Positions 34,327 through 42,904 of a stretch of 64,000 nt of DNA are shown here, in pieces (the first letter of the stretch is position 1; each line of letters begins with the position of its first letter). The notes beneath the pieces are model-generated. The model did not search any database and was not told where the DNA came from. It saw only the letters and a program-made list of their open reading frames with translations. A program made the translations under genes and the position numbers. Location of the stretch: assembly GCA_030066985.1 (NCBI GenBank), contig JASJAN010000031.1, positions 1 to 64,000 of the forward strand. The letters run 5' to 3'. The stretch comes from Desulfobacterales bacterium (lineage in GTDB: Bacteria; Desulfobacterota; Desulfobacteria; Desulfobacterales; JAHEIW01).

Positions 34327-35763
34327 TTAGCTAAACCTAGCCCATGTTGGTGCCTGTTTGGGTTTGGGTTTACGCCCGTAAAAAACATCATCCATAGTGT
34401 TAAAAAGCCTGCGCGACAAACGATTGCGACTGATCAGAGATCGGATGATCCTGTGGGGAAAAGTGCTGGCATGGCTCCAGGGGCACACCCGCATGCACAC
34501 ATTGCAGTCGGTGCCCACCTTTCCCCAATAGTCAAAGCAGGTTTCGGCATTCAGCTTCCAGCGCAAGGTTCCGTTGACTTCGGTTGGATCGTCCAGCGAA
34601 ATAGATTTGGAAGGGCAGCAATTGGCGCACTTTTTACAAATCCTACAAAAGTCTTCGACACCAATATCCACCGGGCTGTCGGCGACCATTTCAAGATCGG
34701 TGGTCACCGCAGCCAACCGAACTCGCGGCCCGAGATCCTTGGTCATCAGATAGCCCAGCCGGCCGGTCTCTCCCAAACCGGCATCAACAGCCAACGGAAC
34801 AAGCAAAGTGTCATAATGCCGCACGTGATTGGCGGTGGCCGAATAACCCATATTGGCAATATAGGCTGCCAGTTGAGTGGCAATAACAGCGCCTTGAGCA
34901 TAATTGCTCATACTGGAGATGACAGTGGGTGTATGGGGCGCAGTTCCCACCAGTTCGAAAGCCATCTCAGTGGTAAAAACAATCGCATATGGGTGGGTGA
35001 TGTCGATGTCTTTGCCCCAGTCTTCCCAGTTTTCACGAAAAATCTCTCCCCGTTTGGAATACAACCACAACGGGTTGATCCTGGTAATTCCCACATGTTT
35101 GGCGCCTAGATTGAGGGTATAGCCTTTAATGCGGTCACTGGCCTCCTGCGGGCTCAACTTAACCTTCTGCGCATTGAATTCAGGATGGGGCACCGGTTGA
35201 TATGTTTCCGGTGCCGAGAGGCTGAGGGCGATGCCCTGGGAAGATAGGGTTGCCGCAATGTTGGGTCTGTCTTTGGGTTTGTCGATGACTCCGGGTTTTC
35301 CTAAGGGCCCACCCATTTCTCTGCGGCCGGCATCCATCTTTTCATATTCAGGCCGCATTTCATAATAGATCCGGTATGGTTCCGTACCCGGTTGAATAGT
35401 ACGATTGCGGGCAAAAACAATATCCCTTTCATCAATCTTTTTAACCTCACCGACAATTGCGCCGCGCGTTCCCATTAGCGCCTTTGGGTTGGTCGGTGTC
35501 TTTTTTACAAAAAAAATAGCAGCCAGAGCTCCGCCGGAAATTAGACAAATCAAAATGCCAACGCCACTGCCCGAGTAAAGGAATCCAGTTCGCCACCAAT
35601 TAATAAACAGGAGCACTAGTCCGGCCATTGCCATAAATTGTATCCCGGCGAAAATGGATGCGCGTTTTTCCAATTCCCTTATGGATGAAATCAAATAGCT
35701 CAAACCTACAGCAGCCTGGCCGATGAGCCCCACCAGTACAAGTAGAAAAATGATTTCCATCAT
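34327..35763 (-). CDS. Membrane-anchored reductive-dehalogenase-like Fe-S protein
   Basis: A 478-residue protein with three N-terminal membrane helices (about 1-25, 37-57, 68-87) and no Tat signal. A soluble domain of the reductive dehalogenase/QueG type follows. Typical motifs are VPLAVDAGLGETGRLG, the FRICKKC...CP cluster at about 371 (CRICKKCANCC) and a second cluster at about 414 (CNVCMRVCPW). It should bind a corrinoid and two [4Fe-4S] clusters. The membrane part fused in one chain replaces a separate RdhB anchor. Transmembrane-type reductive dehalogenases with such anchors are known. Whether it removes halogen is unproven. Confidence 0.8.
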   Translation of the reverse strand: MMEIIFLLVLVGLIGQAAVGLSYLISSIRELEKRASIFAGIQFMAMAGLVLLFINWWRTGFLYSGSGVGILICLISGGALAAIFFVKKTPTNPKALMGTRGAIVGEVKKIDERDIVFARNRTIQPGTEPYRIYYEMRPEYEKMDAGRREMGGPLGKPGVIDKPKDRPNIAATLSSQGIALSLSAPETYQPVPHPEFNAQKVKLSPQEASDRIKGYTLNLGAKHVGITRINPLWLYSKRGEIFRENWEDWGKDIDITHPYAIVFTTEMAFELVGTAPHTPTVISSMSNYAQGAVIATQLAAYIANMGYSATANHVRHYDTLLVPLAVDAGLGETGRLGYLMTKDLGPRVRLAAVTTDLEMVADSPVDIGVEDFCRICKKCANCCPSKSISLDDPTEVNGTLRWKLNAETCFDYWGKVGTDCNVCMRVCPWSHASTFPHRIIRSLISRNRLSRRLFNTMDDVFYGRKPKPKQAPTWARFS

Positions 35764-36006
35764 GCTACCACCACTCCAATTTAAGTTAAAACTTTTTAGA
35801 CAATTATGCGGCCTGAAAGACGATTAATACCCTGATTAAATTTCCTTGGAAATTCAATTGAAGGGCCAGGCAAGCTGCGCGGTCGGGTCGTGTAAATAAA
35901 CCCGGTTCCTCGTTAAACAAGTTTCCCGGAGATTCGGTCAGCGAAAAGGGATGGGAAGATATTAATCTGCAAATAATGATCAATGCGCGGTTTGGGTTAT
36001 GTCCCG

Positions 36007-36408
36007 CTAAAAGGCCGGCAAATCGCTCTGCAGAAACCACTTTTCCTGTTCAGTGTCATATTCCCATTTTTGGCGGTCAATCAGTGTTTTTACGGTCACA
36101 TCCTTCATACGGTAGTACTGAAAGTCAACCAATTGGATGATTTTGGTTTTGTCCTCTGAAATAATTGTTTGTTTGACTTTGTAATTGGTAACTTTGACGT
36201 TGCGGTAATTTTCAAAATCCGGCAGCACTTCTTCCCTATCCGTAAGCTTTTTAAAAGCAAACGCGGCTTCGAATTCACCCCAGCGAATCGCCCGCAGGTA
36301 TGCTCTGGAGGTTTCGTCAAATTGACTCAGTTTTTCGCCGGTTTCCATTGATGCGCATCCCAGCATCAGCAGGATAATGACAATCGCTTTGACCGCATAT
36401 TTGAACAT
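36007..36408 (-). CDS. Small lipoprotein of unknown function
   Basis: A 133-residue protein. ATG 36408 has GGGAGC 4-5 nt upstream and opens a lipoprotein signal peptide with lipobox LMLGCAS. The mature part is hydrophilic, with FDETSRAYLRAIRWGEFEAA and paired charged strands. It was probably made from the same mRNA as the ATC-hydrolase-like gene, whose stop lies next to this start. An earlier in-frame ATG would spoil the signal peptide. Family unknown to me. Confidence 0.7.
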   Translation of the reverse strand: MFKYAVKAIVIILLMLGCASMETGEKLSQFDETSRAYLRAIRWGEFEAAFAFKKLTDREEVLPDFENYRNVKVTNYKVKQTIISEDKTKIIQLVDFQYYRMKDVTVKTLIDRQKWEYDTEQEKWFLQSDLPAF

Positions 36409-36409
36409 A

Positions 36410-36898
36410 TCAGCTCCCTTTTTTAATGGTGTAACAAAAATCACAGTAGGCCGCTCCTTCCATTATGGTCCGGGTTCGTTTTAGATTGATATGATGATTA
36501 AATCCTTTAATCAAGGCAAAGTCACGCGTACATGAAAAAAGGCTGCCCCATGTGGCGAAACCCAATTTTTCGTACAGCTCGGCATAACGGCAACGCGTCA
36601 CATTAAAATAAAATTTCTGCTTGCTTTGCTCAATAATATCGATCTCCAAAGCGTTATCCTGGGTCCAAAATCGGAGCAATTCAGCAAAATGTGCCAAAGA
36701 ATTGCCGCCGACCTGTTGGGCTAATTCAGCACCCTGGTCGGTGGCAATTTGAACAATGCCGCTGCGGACCAATTCCAGCCCTTTCTTATTCCCAAATTCG
36801 TGACTGAAGGCCTCAATAAGCGGCACCAGAATACGGGCTTCTACCTCCCTGCGGGTCAACACGCCAATTTTTGCATTTAGATCGTCCACGCTAACCAC
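36410..36898 (-). CDS. L-2-amino-thiazoline-4-carboxylate hydrolase-like protein
   Basis: A 162-residue protein of the ATC_hydrolase (PF14196) family. Its helical N-terminal half (GNKKGLELV) leads to [16 protein letters not shown] and the typical C-terminal [12 protein letters not shown] with two cysteines. Characterised relatives open the thiazoline ring in cysteine synthesis, but most family members are uncharacterised. The lipoprotein gene follows directly. Assignment is by family only. Confidence 0.75.
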   Translation of the reverse strand: MVSVDDLNAKIGVLTRREVEARILVPLIEAFSHEFGNKKGLELVRSGIVQIATDQGAELAQQVGGNSLAHFAELLRFWTQDNALEIDIIEQSKQKFYFNVTRCRYAELYEKLGFATWGSLFSCTRDFALIKGFNHHINLKRTRTIMEGAAYCDFCYTIKKGS

Positions 36899-37117
36899 CC
36901 TATCTCATCATGTTGCCTAAGGCTTTTTTTAGGTATTCAAAACAGACGGCGTATGTCAAGGTGTTTGTGTGATTTGGAAGTTAAATTGCTCAAATTATTT
37001 CATTTTTAAACTTCATCAGCGTAAAGTTTCCATCCGAAAGCTATAAAAAGCTTGCCAAATAGAAGCGGGTTGTTCTAAAAACCTTCTATTTCAAACAGAT
37101 AAAACAATTTTCTGGAT

Positions 37118-37528
37118 ATGCCATTTACAGAGCGCCATAACATGTCACGCCAGGAAGTCATCAGCGCCTATTTAGATGCATTGGCCAAAGGTGATGATAT
37201 TGGGATCTTAAAATTGTTTGCCGATGATGCAAGGATCACTTCGCCTCTCTACGGTGAATTGGCAGCTGCTGATTTTTATCGACAGCTGTTCCAGGATACG
37301 GCAAGTTCACAGATCCGTTTAAAGGATATCTTTGCAAATGTGACAGACCCTGATCAATATGCGGCCCATTTCGTTTATGATTGGACACTCAAAAATGGCG
37401 AACTGGTATCCTTCAGATGCATGGATATTTTTAGATTTAAAAAGGATTCAAATAAAATTCATCACCTGGTAATTATTTATGACTCGAGTCGCACCAGAGA
37501 TGCATTTACCAGACAATCCAGCGCTTAA
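37118..37528 (+). CDS. SnoaL/NTF2-like protein
   Basis: A 136-residue protein with the NTF2-like cone fold: an N-terminal helix EVISAYLDALAKGD, the ILKLFADDARI strand region, later FVYDWTLKNGE and the MDIFRFK strand. Members are enzymes such as ketosteroid-isomerase types or ligand-binding proteins. The true start may be ATG 37142 (MSRQEV), which fits the family better. Stand-alone gene, function unknown. Confidence 0.72.
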   Translation: MPFTERHNMSRQEVISAYLDALAKGDDIGILKLFADDARITSPLYGELAAADFYRQLFQDTASSQIRLKDIFANVTDPDQYAAHFVYDWTLKNGELVSFRCMDIFRFKKDSNKIHHLVIIYDSSRTRDAFTRQSSA

Positions 37529-37605
37529 ATAATCTTGTATGTCAGCAGGCAAATGCACAAAATTCGATGGGTGATCACATTAAAAAGTAAACAGGATATG
37601 GTAAA

Positions 37606-38016
37606 ATGAAAGAGTGGCTTCTCCCGGCAAGTATGACGATGATCTGTTGGGGCATTTGGGGTTTTATACCAAAAATAACCACCCGATACATCAACCCGCT
37701 GAGCGCTTCGGTCTACGAGGGCATCGGCAGTGCTGTTTTTGCTTTAATCGTTTTTTTCTTCATCGGTTTTAAACCCGAGGTACACCCCAAAGGCATTTCC
37801 TTGGCTTTTGCCACCGGTTTATTGGGTATGCTGGGAGCGCTGTTTTATCTTTTTGCGATGCCAAAAGGCAAGGTTTCGGTGATCGCCACCATTTCCGCCT
37901 TAAATCCGGTGATTACGATTGCGTTGGCCTATTTCATTTTAAACGAACCCATCACTTTGAAAGAAAGTCTTGGGATGGTATTTGCTTTTATCGCCATCGT
38001 TTTGTTCACTGTCTAG
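37606..38016 (+). CDS. EamA-domain (DMT superfamily) small transporter
   Basis: A 136-residue protein with four to five membrane segments and one EamA domain: WGIWGFIPK near the start and ISALNPVITIALAYFILNEPIT in the second half, ending LGMVFAFIAIVLF. Full-size DMT exporters have two such domains, so this would work as a dimer. It is a known short form. Substrate unknown. Confidence 0.8.
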   Translation: MKEWLLPASMTMICWGIWGFIPKITTRYINPLSASVYEGIGSAVFALIVFFFIGFKPEVHPKGISLAFATGLLGMLGALFYLFAMPKGKVSVIATISALNPVITIALAYFILNEPITLKESLGMVFAFIAIVLFTV

Positions 38017-38050
38017 GTCGTGTCGCGATAAAAACGAAAGGAAATAAAGT

Positions 38051-38740
38051 ATGCCCAAACATATTGGAATTGTCGGCTGCAGTGCTGAAGGCGCAGCCCT
38101 GTGTTATCGCACGATATGTGGCGAAGCACCGCCCGTAATGGGTGAGCATATGCATCCTGAGGTCAGCATGCATACACATCCGTTGGCAGAATACATGATT
38201 CACATTCGCACGGGCGACTGGAAAAACGTTGCCGCCCTGATGCTTTCTTCAACTCAAAAGCTCTCTGAAATCGGGGCCCAGTTCGCCATTTGTCCGGACA
38301 ACACCATTCACGAAGCATTTGATTATGTAAAAGAGAAGTCACCGATCCCCTGGCTCCATATTGCCGAAGCCGTTGCTACAGAGGCGCGCGCACAAGGCTA
38401 TCAGCAGCTGGCCATCTTGGGAACCAAATATCTCATGACGGGTCCTGTTTATCCCGGCATGCTAAGCAAATTTGACATCAAAAGTCAGATACCCACAGAT
38501 AAAGATCGTGAGCGCATCGATGACATTATCTTCAAAGAGTTGGTAAACGGGGTTTTCACCGAGGCATCACGTCTTTATTTCAATACCGTTATCGAAAAGT
38601 TAAAGGACAGCGGGTGTGATGCAGCCGTGTTGGGATGCACCGAAATCCCATTGCTGGTTGATCCGGAAGACTGTCCCCTGCCGGTCCTGGACTCCACCCG
38701 TTTGTTGGCCCGTACTGCCATAAAAGAGGCTTTAGCATAA
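38051..38740 (+). CDS. Aspartate/glutamate racemase-family protein
   Basis: A 229-residue protein of the Asp/Glu racemase (PF01177) fold. IGIVGCSAEGAAL opens the protein. The first catalytic-cysteine position lies in CPDNTIHE, where Asp precedes Asn-Thr instead of Cys. The second is Cys196 in LGCTEIPLL. This Cys pattern resembles broad-specificity amino acid racemases with one catalytic Cys. AAAGGAAA precedes the ATG. Confidence 0.85.
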   Translation: MPKHIGIVGCSAEGAALCYRTICGEAPPVMGEHMHPEVSMHTHPLAEYMIHIRTGDWKNVAALMLSSTQKLSEIGAQFAICPDNTIHEAFDYVKEKSPIPWLHIAEAVATEARAQGYQQLAILGTKYLMTGPVYPGMLSKFDIKSQIPTDKDRERIDDIIFKELVNGVFTEASRLYFNTVIEKLKDSGCDAAVLGCTEIPLLVDPEDCPLPVLDSTRLLARTAIKEALA

Positions 38741-38799
38741 AGATTCGCTGTTTGCGGATAAACAGTGAGAAATGATTTGAACTGAACAGGGAAACGCTT

Positions 38800-39465
38800 A
38801 TGAAGACATCGATTTTAAACAACAGACTCAATCGGGTTATGATGACAGGCATTTTTTTGGTTTTGATCGGCTGCGAATCCGCTTACTATAAAACCATGGA
38901 GACCATGGGTTACCATAAGCGGGATATCATGGTCGACCGCGTGCAGGATGCCCGTGATGCCCAGGAGGACGCCAAGGAGCAGTTTGAATCCGCTTTGGAG
39001 CAATTCAGCACGGTTCTTAATTTTCAGGGCGGGGAACTTGAGGAAAAATATAATCAGCTCAAAACCGAATATGACGCCAGTGAAAAACAAGCGCAAAACG
39101 TGCGCCTTCGAATTGAAGAGGTCGAGGATGTGGCCGCAGATCTGTTTGCTGAATGGCAGGAGGAATTAGATCAGTACACCAGCAGCAGTCTCAGAAAATC
39201 CAGCGCACGCAAACTCGCTGAAACCAAGCGCCAATACGCGAAATTAATCGGTGCGATGAAACGTGCCGAGCGTAAAATTGATCCGGTCTTGAACGCATTT
39301 CGTGATCAGGTTCTGTATCTGAAGCATAATCTCAACGCCCAGGCCATTGCCTCACTGCAAAGTGAGCTCGTCTCAATTGAATCCGATGTTGCCAGGTTGA
39401 TTAGGGAAATGGAAGCGTCTATCAAAGAAGCCAATGCATTCATTACCTCAATGCAACAATCCTAA
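38800..39465 (+). CDS. DUF2959-family lipoprotein
   Basis: A 221-residue protein with a lipoprotein signal (lipobox LIGCES, Cys about 26) and a long helical, coiled-coil-rich body (VQDARDAQEDAKEQFESA). It belongs to the DUF2959 family of predicted periplasmic coiled-coil proteins. Function is unknown. Its stop codon is the first codon of the palindromic element that follows. Confidence 0.8.
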   Translation: MKTSILNNRLNRVMMTGIFLVLIGCESAYYKTMETMGYHKRDIMVDRVQDARDAQEDAKEQFESALEQFSTVLNFQGGELEEKYNQLKTEYDASEKQAQNVRLRIEEVEDVAADLFAEWQEELDQYTSSSLRKSSARKLAETKRQYAKLIGAMKRAERKIDPVLNAFRDQVLYLKHNLNAQAIASLQSELVSIESDVARLIREMEASIKEANAFITSMQQS

Positions 39466-39609
39466 AACGTGTTTCAGGCTGCCTATCTTTTGTCCGAGGG
39501 CTGCGTTATAATCCGTTTCAAAATGCTCGCGTACTATCGTGTAAGCTCCACTTTCGAACGTTATTGCGCCTAACCCTCAGACAAAATCTAATATTTCTAA
39601 GCCAGTTTA
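39463..39609. repeat. Palindromic MITE-like element, copy 1
   Basis: A 147-bp element that starts at the stop codon of the preceding gene (CTAAAACGTGTTTCA) and ends TCTAAGCCAGTTTA. The core TCAAAATGCTCGCG with TACTATCGTGTA is shared with the copy at 42374-42528. Inside, TTTGTCCGAGGG and CCCTCAGACAAA form arms. No ORF. The remaining gap up to 39804 holds no clear gene. Confidence 0.65.
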
Positions 39610-39804
39610 TAAATGCGTAAAGTCCTGAAAAACGTTTAGCTTTATTTATTTCCTGATTTTTTTTGTTCATATTTGCCAATTTGTGCTTATCATTTCGATT
39701 TAAGCCTGTTTTCAGCTTTCCGTAAACCGGATAATAGGCAAATCGAATGATAATTCTATATTAGTTTTAAAACCTTTTTTTGCAGCTGCTTCGAGGAAAC
39801 AAAG

Positions 39805-40347
39805 ATGAATATTGGATTGATACTGGTTGATATTCAGAATGATTATTTTGCCGGGGGCCGTATGGAGCTGGTAGGGATGGATGCGGCCGCTGTAAATGCA
39901 AGCCGATTGCTGGCATATTTTCGTGATAAACAACTACCCACCTTTCACATCCAGCATATTTCAACCCGGGAAGGCGCCACCTTTTTTCTGCCAAATACCC
40001 GGGGTGCCGAAATTCATGACAGTGTCAAACCTCAGCCTGAAGACCGGGTAATTCAGAAACATTATCCGAACAGCTTCCGCGAGACCGCTCTTTTGGACGA
40101 GCTTAAGAATGCCACGGTTGACAGTGTTGTCATTTGCGGTGCGATGAGCCATATGTGCATTGATGCAACAACACGGGCCGCCGCTGATCTGGGATATCAA
40201 TGCACACTTGTTCACGACAGCTGCGCAACCCGCAACCTTGATTTTGGAACCCGGAAAGTACTGGCTGAGGATGTGCATGCATCATTCATGGCAGCCTTGG
40301 GCGCTGCTTATGCTCGGGTAATCAGTTGCAAGGACTTTTTTACGTGA
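39805..40347 (+). CDS. Isochorismatase-family cysteine hydrolase
   Basis: A 180-residue protein with the cysteine-hydrolase fold. The triad is Asp9 in LVDIQNDYF, a Lys in VIQKHYPNSF near residue 84 and Cys118 in GAMSHMCIDATTRAA. Relatives hydrolyse nicotinamide, isochorismate or related amides. Substrate is not readable. It stands between palindromic elements and has its own gap upstream. Confidence 0.85.
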   Translation: MNIGLILVDIQNDYFAGGRMELVGMDAAAVNASRLLAYFRDKQLPTFHIQHISTREGATFFLPNTRGAEIHDSVKPQPEDRVIQKHYPNSFRETALLDELKNATVDSVVICGAMSHMCIDATTRAAADLGYQCTLVHDSCATRNLDFGTRKVLAEDVHASFMAALGAAYARVISCKDFFT

Positions 40348-40487
40348 AAATTAATAAGAGATCTAAAATCATCTTACTGAAAGCGGTCAAACTAATTGAC
40401 CTCCTTAACCAAATGGGCTGTTCATCAAATATGTATAAATGTCTTTTTATCTTATTAATTTTCACCCTTGGATCAACGCGGCGAGCC

Positions 40488-40572
40488 GGAGGCTTCCATC
40501 TGCTGCGTTATTAATGACGAGGCATAGTACACTATAGCCTCGCCCTTAAATGCCTTGCATATGAAAGCCTCC
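40488..40572. repeat. Palindromic element, related family
   Basis: An 85-bp element bounded by GGAGGCTTCCAT (40488-40499) and ATGAAAGCCTCC (40561-40572), with an inner imperfect palindrome GAGGCATAGTAC/ACTATAGCCTC (40519-40541) and GCTGCGTTATTAAT. It shares GCTGCGTTAT and ATAGTAC-type cores with copy 1. It reaches close to the start of the next gene. Confidence 0.55.
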
Positions 40573-40599
40573 AACTCGTGCAAAATTCGGGTAAACATA

Positions 40600-40950
40600 G
40601 TGAGTGAATTTAAAAAATGCACCTTCTGCGGTCATCGATGGCAAACACGTGAAGATTTTTTGCAAGATGCTGCAACAGATATGATCGGATATCAGGTTAA
40701 TTTTGGTAATTTGCAACTGGGCTTTTTTTTATTCAATCATTTAACATGCGGCACGACCTTGGGCATTGCTGCCGCCCTTTTCAGTGATCTGTATGACGGA
40801 CCTGTCTATAAACAAAGACAGACCAGGACGGAAAAATGCCCCGAATATTGCCTGCATGAAGAACAACTTGAACGCTGCCCGGAAGAATGCGAGTGTGCCT
40901 ATGTTAGAGACATCATTCAAACGGTCCGGCAGTGGCCCAAAATTGGATAA
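40600..40950 (+). CDS. Cysteine-rich hypothetical protein
   Basis: A 116-residue protein starting GTG 40600 (SEFKKCTFCGHRW). An earlier in-frame ATG at 40555 or 40561 lies in the palindromic element and is less likely. It has CTFCG, LTCGTTLGIAAALF, then CPEYC, CPEECEC. The arrangement suggests a zinc or Fe-S site. I recall similar proteins from Desulfobacterales but no function. The next gene starts 6 bp later. Confidence 0.65.
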   Translation: MSEFKKCTFCGHRWQTREDFLQDAATDMIGYQVNFGNLQLGFFLFNHLTCGTTLGIAAALFSDLYDGPVYKQRQTRTEKCPEYCLHEEQLERCPEECECAYVRDIIQTVRQWPKIG

Positions 40951-40956
40951 GCTTAA

Positions 40957-41574
40957 ATGCTTGAATATTTGAGTGCCGGTCTTTTACTGGGATTGGCAGC
41001 GGGTTTTGCACCCGGTCCGCTACTGGTTCTGGTCATATCCGAAACGCTGCGACACGGCATTGCCGCCGGGCTGAAAGTATCCATCGCTCCCTTAATCACG
41101 GATGTGCCCATTATTCTCATTTCTTTAATCGTATTGAACCGCCTGGCTGAGTTTAAAAGCATACTGGGCTGTATTTCGATATTTGGCGGTTTGTTTATAT
41201 TGTATCTGGGATACGAAAGTCTCAAAACCAAGGGGGTTGAATTAAATTTATCCACTGTCAAATCCAACTCCTTTAAAAAAGGTGTCATTACCAATGCCTT
41301 AAATCCACACCCATACATTTTCTACATGACAGTGGGCACCCCGATCATTTATAGAAGTATTCAACATAACCTCCTGGCAACGGTATCATTTGTTGGCAGC
41401 TTTTTATTGCTGTTGGTGGGTTCCAAAGTTATCCTGGCAATGGTGGTCGAACGCTCGCGCACCTTTTTAAAAGGTCGCGTTTATATCTGGGTCATGCGAA
41501 TCTTGGGTGCGCTTTTGATTATTTTTTCAATGGTCCTATTCAGGGATGGGTTTGAATTATTGGGCTGGCTGTAG
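40957..41574 (+). CDS. LysE/RhtB-family exporter
   Basis: A 205-residue membrane protein of the LysE/RhtB family with about six hydrophobic segments. GLAAGFAPGPLLVLVISETLRHG is the conserved start, GLFILYLGYES lies in the middle and KKGVITNALNPHPYIFY is the typical loop with AlNPh. It probably exports an amino acid or similar solute. It sits 6 bp after the Cys-rich protein. Confidence 0.88.
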   Translation: MLEYLSAGLLLGLAAGFAPGPLLVLVISETLRHGIAAGLKVSIAPLITDVPIILISLIVLNRLAEFKSILGCISIFGGLFILYLGYESLKTKGVELNLSTVKSNSFKKGVITNALNPHPYIFYMTVGTPIIYRSIQHNLLATVSFVGSFLLLLVGSKVILAMVVERSRTFLKGRVYIWVMRILGALLIIFSMVLFRDGFELLGWL

Positions 41575-41606
41575 AGGCAAGCCTGTAAGAAAAAGGATGT
41601 TATTAG

Positions 41607-42374
41607 ATGCCAAGATCGTTTGAAAATGCCATTACCCGCGTACCAGCCCAAACCTTTGACCGCGGTCTAACAACGTCAAAACTGGGCCCGCCCGATTATG
41701 CTTCGGTTTTAAAACAACATCACGCCTATACAGATGCCTTGGCATCCATTGGGCTCAACGTTATCGAGCTGGAGCCACTACCCCACTACCCGGATGCCCA
41801 TTTTGTCGAGGATACTGCTGTGGTGACGCCGGAAATGGCCATAATCACCAACCCCGGTGCCGCATCCCGTCAGGGTGAAGAAAAGACGATCGCCGCTGAG
41901 TTAGAAGCGTATCGCCAAATCGAAAGCATACAGGCACCCGGCACGCTGGATGGCGGCGATGTCTTGATGATCGACAACCATTTTTTGATTGGGTTATCAG
42001 AACGCACCAACCAACAGGGAGCGGACCAGTTCGGTCGCATTCTTGATAAACACAACAAGACCCATACCACCGTTGCGGTGGGCGCAGGCTTGCATTTTAA
42101 ATCCAGTGTGAACTTTGTCGGCAAGAACACGCTCATTGTGACACCGGATTTTGCTGAACACCAGGCCCTGAAGGCCTACGATAAAATCGTGGCCAACCCA
42201 GATGAGTGTTATGCCGCCAATACGCTCTGGGTTAACGATCACCTGCTGGTACCCAAAGGATTCCCGAATACAAAGGCTAAGCTTGAAGCGCTGGGGCTGC
42301 CGATTATCGAGCTGGATGTCAGCGAGATACAAAAGATGGATGGGGGGCTCACCTGTCTTTCTATCAGATTCTAA
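41607..42374 (+). CDS. Dimethylarginine dimethylaminohydrolase (DDAH)-family protein
   Basis: A 255-residue amidinotransferase-fold protein of the DDAH type. HFVEDTAVV (substrate region), DGGDVLM, the catalytic His about 163 in GLHFKSSVNF and the nucleophile Cys249 in GGLTCLS are all visible. It would hydrolyse methylated arginine to citrulline and a methylamine, or act on arginine-like substrates. Methylamine release would connect to one-carbon use, but this is inference. Confidence 0.9.
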   Translation: MPRSFENAITRVPAQTFDRGLTTSKLGPPDYASVLKQHHAYTDALASIGLNVIELEPLPHYPDAHFVEDTAVVTPEMAIITNPGAASRQGEEKTIAAELEAYRQIESIQAPGTLDGGDVLMIDNHFLIGLSERTNQQGADQFGRILDKHNKTHTTVAVGAGLHFKSSVNFVGKNTLIVTPDFAEHQALKAYDKIVANPDECYAANTLWVNDHLLVPKGFPNTKAKLEALGLPIIELDVSEIQKMDGGLTCLSIRF

Positions 42375-42528
42375 AACTGGTTCCAATACCGCTACCTCTT
42401 GCCCGATGGTCCGCCTAAGGCGGATTCCAATCCGCTTCAAAATACTCGCGTACTATCGTGTACGCTCCGTTTTTGAAGCGAATTGCGCCTTGCCCTCGAA
42501 CAAAATGTAACGCTCTTGAAACCAGTTT
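42374..42528. repeat. Palindromic MITE-like element, copy 2
   Basis: A 155-bp element with terminal inverted repeats AAACTGGTTCCAA (42374-42386) and TTGAAACCAGTTT (42516-42528), 12 of 13 matching. An inner hairpin CGCTTCAAAAT... to TTTTTGAAGCG surrounds CTCGCGTACTATCGTGTACG. It begins at the last base of the DDAH stop codon. No coding capacity, so probably a non-autonomous element. Confidence 0.7.
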
Positions 42529-42634
42529 AGGTTAAAATAAAAACTCAAACAATTACTTCTTCAGGATATTATAGATTGATACTGAACAAATATATATTCT
42601 GTAATAATTAAATATGAGAAAGGGGGAGATGGAT

Positions 42635-42904
42635 TTGCTGCCTGAAAAACAAAAAACAACCTACAGAGCATTTTATGATTCAGCGCGACACAACGATATC
42701 CTGGACCCCAAGACAACCCTGATGCTACATCTGGCATCGGCAATGGCCATTGGGTGCTATCCGTGAATGCAGGAATACCTTGGCGTTGCCAGGGAAGAAG
42801 GCCTCAGCGATACCGAAATTGGAGCGGTACTGTCAATTGTCATGGCGGTATCCGGCGGAAGGGTTCAGGCCCAATTGAAAGATGCGGGTAAAATATATGA
42901 ATGA
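42635..42904 (+). CDS. AhpD-like (carboxymuconolactone decarboxylase family) selenoprotein, CxxU
   Basis: An 89-residue frame with an in-frame TGA at 42764-42766. Read as Sec, it gives GCYPUMQEYLGVAREEG, the AhpD-like CxxC motif with the second Cys replaced by Sec (Cys41, Sec44). SDTEIGAVLSIVMAVSGG is the typical following helix. The start is TTG 42635, 6 nt after GGGGGAG; ATG 42614 or 42629 in the same frame are alternatives. The hairpin right after the TGA fits a SECIS. AhpD-like selenoproteins are known. It probably reduces peroxides or disulfides. The stop overlaps the next start, so the two genes are coupled. Confidence 0.8.
42778..42794 (+). promoter_or_regulatory. Candidate bacterial SECIS hairpin (AhpD-like gene)
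   Basis: CCTTGGC (42778-42784) pairs over 7 bp with GCCAGGG (42788-42794), one U-G wobble, around the triloop GTT. The loop starts 18 nt after the TGA, the same distance as in the other candidate at 17040-17058. Confidence 0.75.

Noticed and set aside
34318-35109. 263-residue plus-strand frame opposite the reductive-dehalogenase-like gene
   Set aside because: It is antisense to a strongly conserved Fe-S protein, has no domain pattern and no ribosome binding site.
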